From CBDFNC01 sp965249895 (GTDB lineage Bacteria > Pseudomonadota > Gammaproteobacteria > Enterobacterales > CBDFNC01): a DNA stretch of 64,000 bases. Below are positions 62,501-64,000 of the stretch, piece by piece. The stretch covers positions 2,108,001 to 2,172,000 of the forward strand of contig CBDFNC010000005.1 of NCBI GenBank assembly GCA_965249895.1. Direction: 5' to 3'. Made by a program: the position numbers and the translations under genes. Position 1 is the first letter of the stretch; each line of letters opens with the position of its first letter. The notes under the pieces were generated by a model, which saw only the letters and a list, made by a program, of their open reading frames with translations, had not been told where the DNA came from and searched no databases.

Positions 62501-64000
62501 CACGGGACACTGAACGTACATCTAAGCCACCCTGACCGCCAGTGGTTATATTTTCCAGAACAACGTTTCCGTTTGCCCGAATGGTCACACTGGCGTTGGA
62601 AGTACTGATATCCGCATTTTTAGCCTGACTAAACTCACCGTTTTGCGCCACCAGTTCGATATCTCCCTGCAGGGAGCGAATTGTGTCTGCTACCACTACG
62701 GACTGATTGGCAAATATGCTTACCTTACCTTCCCAGTTATCTATACGCCCTCGCGTCAGCACACTACTCTGCTGCGAGCGAACCTCAATGCCGCCTTTAC
62801 CTCGCGCCGTAATACCGGCCAAAGCAATGTTTTGTTTCGCTTTAATTCTGACGCTGCCGCCGCTGGTATTTATATCTGCGTTGCGACTCTGGTTCAGTGT
62901 GCCGTTCTCTGCTGTCAGCTCAATCGCTCCCTTAGCGGTGATAATATCCCCTTCCACCATAAGCGCCCTGTTTGCCACCAAGCGTACAGCTCCGTCCAGA
63001 GAGCGGAGCAGGCCCTGGGTGCGAATATCACTGCTTGTTGAACGCACCTCTATAGCTCCCTTACCGCCAGTAGTTATGCTCGCCAGCACTATATCGCCAT
63101 TGGCTGTAATAGACACTCCACCTTGCTTCGCACTCATAGTCGCAGCTTTATCTTGGGTAATTTCACCATTATCAGCTTCCAGACTTATGTCGCCTTTTTC
63201 TGAACTAATAGTGCCATTGACTTGTATAGACTGGTCCGCGCCCAGGAATACAGGGCCTTCCTCACTGCTTATATTACCACCCACTAAGATATCGCTGGAT
63301 TCTGAGCGTACGTATATGGCGCCTTTACTGCCAGCCGCAATATTTGCCAAGCTCACCTTACCCTTTGCCTGCATGGAGATGTCAGAATCTACAGAGCTGA
63401 TATCCGCGTCAGCCCCCTGACTGATGTCGCCGTCCACAGATATCAGGTTAATAGCCGCTAATCCCTGGGATTCAATCTTGGCGTTAAGAGCGATATCTTT
63501 GTGTGCAGACAAACTAAGCTTGCCATTACTTACCTGGATCAGCTCATGCTGGCCAATGCCGCCGGTAACACTTTCGATGACAGCGCCGCCACCTGCACTG
63601 ATATTACCCAAGGCAATATCGTCATTGGCGTTAACCACAAGCTTGCCCGCAGCAAGGACCAGCCTGCTGGTATCAGCCTGAATAAACTCACCCGTAGTTG
63701 CGGTTAACTGCACGCCCCCTTTGGCGGAAATGACATCGATCAGTTTCAGATTTTGCGCCGCAATAACACGAACCGCATCTGCTCCCTCATTTTGAGTGGT
63801 CAAACCTGCCAGCTGAATATCTCCGCTCGCCGTCATCAGGATCCTATGTGCTCCGGCATCTATCTGGCTGCCTTCATACATTTTGATGTTACCTGGGTTG
63901 GCATTTTCGGCCTGACTACCCACGTTAACCACAACGTCTCCTTTATGGGCGATAACCTTGGCCTTGCTGTAGATGTTGACTTGTTCCGATGCCGTCCAGT
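59583..64000 (-). CDS. TpsA-type filamentous-hemagglutinin-like exoprotein (N-terminus off window)
   Basis: At least 1,472 residues; open at the right edge, so the signal peptide and TPS domain are missing. Composition (G, A, S, N, I, V, few Cys) and repeated short beta strands fit a right-handed beta-helix. From about 63350 to 60400 it is built of about eleven 88-residue units with a core like LVAENGEFNQAMDADISSA. The C-terminus leaves the repeat and ends SCSKQKGLKCHS. Secreted by the adjacent TpsB; likely adhesin or exoprotein, exact role unknown. Confidence 0.9.
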   Translation of the reverse strand, partial: WTASEQVNIYSKAKVIAHKGDVVVNVGSQAENANPGNIKMYEGSQIDAGAHRILMTASGDIQLAGLTTQNEGADAVRVIAAQNLKLIDVISAKGGVQLTATTGEFIQADTSRLVLAAGKLVVNANDDIALGNISAGGGAVIESVTGGIGQHELIQVSNGKLSLSAHKDIALNAKIESQGLAAINLISVDGDISQGADADISSVDSDISMQAKGKVSLANIAAGSKGAIYVRSESSDILVGGNISSEEGPVFLGADQSIQVNGTISSEKGDISLEADNGEITQDKAATMSAKQGGVSITANGDIVLASITTGGKGAIEVRSTSSDIRTQGLLRSLDGAVRLVANRALMVEGDIITAKGAIELTAENGTLNQSRNADINTSGGSVRIKAKQNIALAGITARGKGGIEVRSQQSSVLTRGRIDNWEGKVSIFANQSVVVADTIRSLQGDIELVAQNGEFSQAKNADISTSNASVTIRANGNVVLENITTGGQGGLDVRSVSRDIHTNGKLVSVDGPVSLTAANSVFVNSSINTRNGDISARADNGSVIQAGHAEIKTGAGNVVIRAKNSVDLANITAGGQGTVNVHSETSNILVQGKINTLDGKIRLVANQSVLVGDNVGSREGDIEFVAENGKFIQTQGADIHTDKANVAIQAKGPVLLANITTGSQGAINARSETGDIKSDGQLTSEHGAVNLTAGQSVTINGAISTDLGPIGLVAESGEFNQATDADISSASAGVSVNAKGRVRLANISAGSIGAIDVLSQTSDIQSEGKLSSQHGAVKLMAGQSVAINGAVSSDFGPIELVAENGEFNQAMDADISSANAGVSVNAKGKVRLANISTGSIGAIDVLSQTSDIQSVGKLSSQHGAVKLVAGQSVAINGAISTDLGPIELVAENGEFNQAMDADISSANAGVSVNAKGKVRLANISTGSIGAIDVLSQTSDIQSVGKLSSQHGSVKLVAGQSVAINGAISTDLGPIELVAENGEFNQAMDADISSANAGVSVNAMGKVRLANISTGSIGAIDVQSQTSDIQSDGKLNSQNGKLRLVAAQSVQLNDTVRTGFGAIELVAENGELSQTKAADIVTVNADVSIKAKGKVLLGNINTGGQGAIYAHSQTSNIQTDGKLISQDGQLSLVAGQSLSINELISTARGDISLIAEKGELLQRRGADIETTDASIVMQAEGKLSLASVSVGGEGKLKADSRQGKIDVNQLIMAENGAITLAARDAVNLDAGIKTKGAGAVKVISYTNEVTQAVGTVLDGGLGDVQLRAHKDVLVREIKTAGKGDVQLISETANVQFLGPVTTQQGDIAAEADVDINITTARLHATGDGDIRLTAVKRNVNQDYNSSLAAGFGKVIIRAGHNANTTYIFTRNPGRFAIQAVSQNKSFSKVGFNRVATGVAPVQKQSSFAASQGRINWLSWEYSEVVPVLDKQADVLLNLKPQATMINLGVNLSDSQKQEVSCSKQKGLKCHS
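60400..63350 (-). repeat. Array of ~11 units of 264 bp (88 residues) in tpsA
   Basis: Units carry, in order, GAIDVLSQTSDIQS, GKLSSQHGAVKLVAGQSVAI, NGAISTDLGPIELVAENGEF and ANAGVSVNAKGKVRLANIS. Units between about 60880 and 61960 are nearly identical at DNA level; outer units have diverged. Confidence 0.9.

Overview
The window looks like chromosome of a marine gammaproteobacterium of the Alteromonadales type. The evidence is gene content and order: bioH / gntX / nfuA, gpsA-secB-yibN next to gpmM-envC-yibQ, dnaB-alr, greB next to tex, two PEP-CTERM proteins, a CheX protein and a CdaR/GntP/glycerate kinase cluster. This is inference from protein families; no database search was possible.

Layout. 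1-8.4 kb: a symporter-sensor-kinase fusion cut by the window edge, an HcaT-like MFS transporter, a STAS-like protein, three exported proteins (one PEP-CTERM) and greB. 8.5-24.6 kb: mostly housekeeping genes (tex, bioH, gntX, nfuA, gpsA, secB, yibN, gpmM, envC, yibQ, dusA) plus small hypotheticals and lipoproteins.

24.57-33.83 kb is a dusA-targeted integrative element of about 9.2 kb. It carries a tyrosine integrase, a YfjI/DUF3987 protein, a relaxase-like protein, a PrtN-like regulator and, as cargo, a complete type I-A-like retron. The retron runs on the minus strand: promoter, msr-msd RNA, intrinsic terminator hairpin, retron reverse transcriptase, PtuA-like ATPase, PtuB-like HNH nuclease. 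Imperfect 26-bp att repeats flank the element. The displaced original dusA start lies orphaned at the far end, so dusA now uses a start codon and leader supplied by the element.

33.9-48.9 kb: zur, cheX, a 2-Cys peroxiredoxin with an OxyR-like site, yjbQ, alr, dnaB, a LysR gene broken by an exact 64-bp tandem duplication, a YdjM-like hydrolase, a solute-binding protein, the glycerate cluster (cdaR, gntP, glxK), a ToxR/ToxS-like membrane regulator pair and a second PEP-CTERM protein.

49.1-54.3 kb: an outer-membrane porin gene destroyed by an IS21-family element whose istA is itself split by a second insertion sequence with an 8-bp target duplication. 54.7-57.3 kb: an HD-GYP protein, a truncated LysR remnant and a frameshifted spermidine-synthase-like gene. 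57.4-64 kb: a two-partner secretion operon (large repetitive TpsA exoprotein running off the right edge, TpsB transporter, IalB-family protein). TpsA contains about eleven 88-residue repeats, several nearly identical at DNA level.

The strongest candidate for an undescribed system is the retron on the dusA element. The family is known as anti-phage defence; this particular RNA/RT/effector set and its context are what could be new.
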